Shown here: one piece after another, positions 5,648-5,966 of the stretch
Layout of the letters: each line of letters begins with the position of its first letter
Position numbering within the stretch: position 1 is the first letter of the stretch
Assembly: GCF_031082345.1 (NCBI RefSeq)
Contig: NZ_JAVHLH010000181.1
Span: 1 to 5,966 of the forward strand
Direction of reading: 5' to 3'
Length of the DNA: 5,966 bases
Source: Brevundimonas sp.
GTDB taxonomy: Bacteria; Pseudomonadota; Alphaproteobacteria; Caulobacterales; Caulobacteraceae
The notes under the pieces: generated by a model
Seen by the model: the letters and a program-made list of their open reading frames with translations, nothing else
Told to the model about the DNA's origin: nothing
Database searches by the model: none
Made by a program: the position numbers and the translations under genes

Positions 5648-5834
5648 CATCCAATCATCGGGGCATTCGCCGGCTCGAGGCTTGAGATATTGCAGTTCGG
5701 TGTTTCGGGAAACCGGTGTAGCGTACCGCCTTGGTTGTGCGTTCCCTTCGTGGGCGTGTCACATCGCGACCCCGGCGCACCGCTCATTCCGTTCGTCTTC
5801 GCCGGACGTAAACAGGCTCCGGGAGGGGCGCGCC

Positions 5835-5966
5835 ATGTCTCGCATTGCCGTTATTGGACTGACCGCCGTCATCCTCACCGCCTGCGGGCCTGCGGATCAG
5901 ACGCCGGCCGCCGGATCCGCCGCGCCGACCCCGGCGCAGGCGGTCACGCCCGCGGCGGAGCCGCCG
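5835..5966 (+). CDS. Putative lipoprotein, 5' part only
   Basis: Forty-four codons run from the ATG at 5835 to the window edge without a stop. The N-terminus MSRIAVIGLTAVILTACG is a lipoprotein signal peptide: Arg3, a hydrophobic core (4-13) and the lipobox LTAC with lipidated Cys17. Residue +2 is Gly, not Asp, so by the E. coli sorting rule it would not be retained in the inner membrane and should be a client of the Lol system encoded upstream. After the Cys the sequence is rich in Ala, Pro, Thr and Gln, a typical flexible tether. The functional domain lies beyond the window, so the role cannot be told. The ribosome-binding site GGGAGGGG (5821-5828) lies six bases before the ATG, which fixes the start well. 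Confidence 0.85.
   Translation, partial: MSRIAVIGLTAVILTACGPADQTPAAGSAAPTPAQAVTPAAEPP

Larger units (their letters stand above)
5560..5834. other. Divergent intergenic region
   Basis: This 275-base stretch separates the minus-strand small-protein gene from the plus-strand lipoprotein gene and must hold promoters for both, but I see no convincing -35/-10 pair. It contains two interleaved 8-bp inverted repeats (5573-5621), a CGGCC-GAAA-GGCCG hairpin (5634-5647), and a small GTTTC-GG-GAAAC dyad (5702-5713) that could be an operator. A lone TTGAGA at 5682-5687 might be a -35. No additional gene is supported. Confidence 0.5.

Noticed and set aside
4774..5685. Plus-strand open frame of about 303 codons opposite the two small minus-strand genes
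   Set aside because: It runs through the palindromic repeat and antisense to two better-supported genes. It lacks domain features and is rich in Arg, Gly, His and Gln.
5443..5787. 114-residue version of the small basic protein
   Set aside because: The upstream 76 codons look like non-coding sequence, contain the inverted repeats, and the recognisable family sequence begins at the ATG at 5559.
1..5966. Defence system, CRISPR array, tRNA, rRNA, transposase, toxin-antitoxin pair or secretion cluster
   Set aside because: No spaced direct repeats, no cloverleaf, no transposase or integrase motifs and no toxin-like gene pair were seen; the content is mostly housekeeping.

Overview
The window reads as chromosomal DNA of a GC-rich alphaproteobacterium, most likely Caulobacterales and possibly Brevundimonas. 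The basis is the very high G/C at third codon positions, the short alphaproteobacterial form of prolyl-tRNA synthetase, a DUF1467 protein, and Caulobacter-like GCTANAWC and TTAACCAT motifs. The genus is an inference from memory, not a search result.

Left part (1-1247): a perfect 53-bp inverted repeat lies at the very edge and overlaps the last codons of an unidentified upstream gene. It may be a foldback assembly artefact. Next come a methylmalonyl-CoA epimerase gene, a small two-helix DUF1467 membrane protein overlapping it by one base, and a DUF3088-like thioredoxin-fold gene whose frame is broken near 1148.

Middle (1338-4688): a housekeeping block on the plus strand, proS - lolC/E - lolD. 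Start and stop codons overlap (4 bp and 8 bp), which suggests translational coupling. The Lol permease and ATPase extract outer-membrane lipoproteins from the inner membrane. Only one permease gene precedes lolD, as expected where a single LolC/E-type (LolF-like) subunit is used.

Right part (4689-5966): lolD converges on two minus-strand genes. Between them lies a large imperfect palindrome built from two opposed copies of a TCCCGGC/GCCGGGA repeat, with a T6 tract on the minus strand, probably a terminator for the minus-strand gene. The minus-strand genes are an orphan four-helix membrane protein and a 38-residue lysine-rich protein of a recognisable but uncharacterised type. A plus-strand lipoprotein gene, cut by the window edge, starts divergently at 5835.

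I found no convincing new multi-gene system. The more unusual items are the edge hairpin, the broken DUF3088 gene, the repeat-derived palindrome, a CtrA-like half-site before the membrane-protein gene, and the conserved microprotein.
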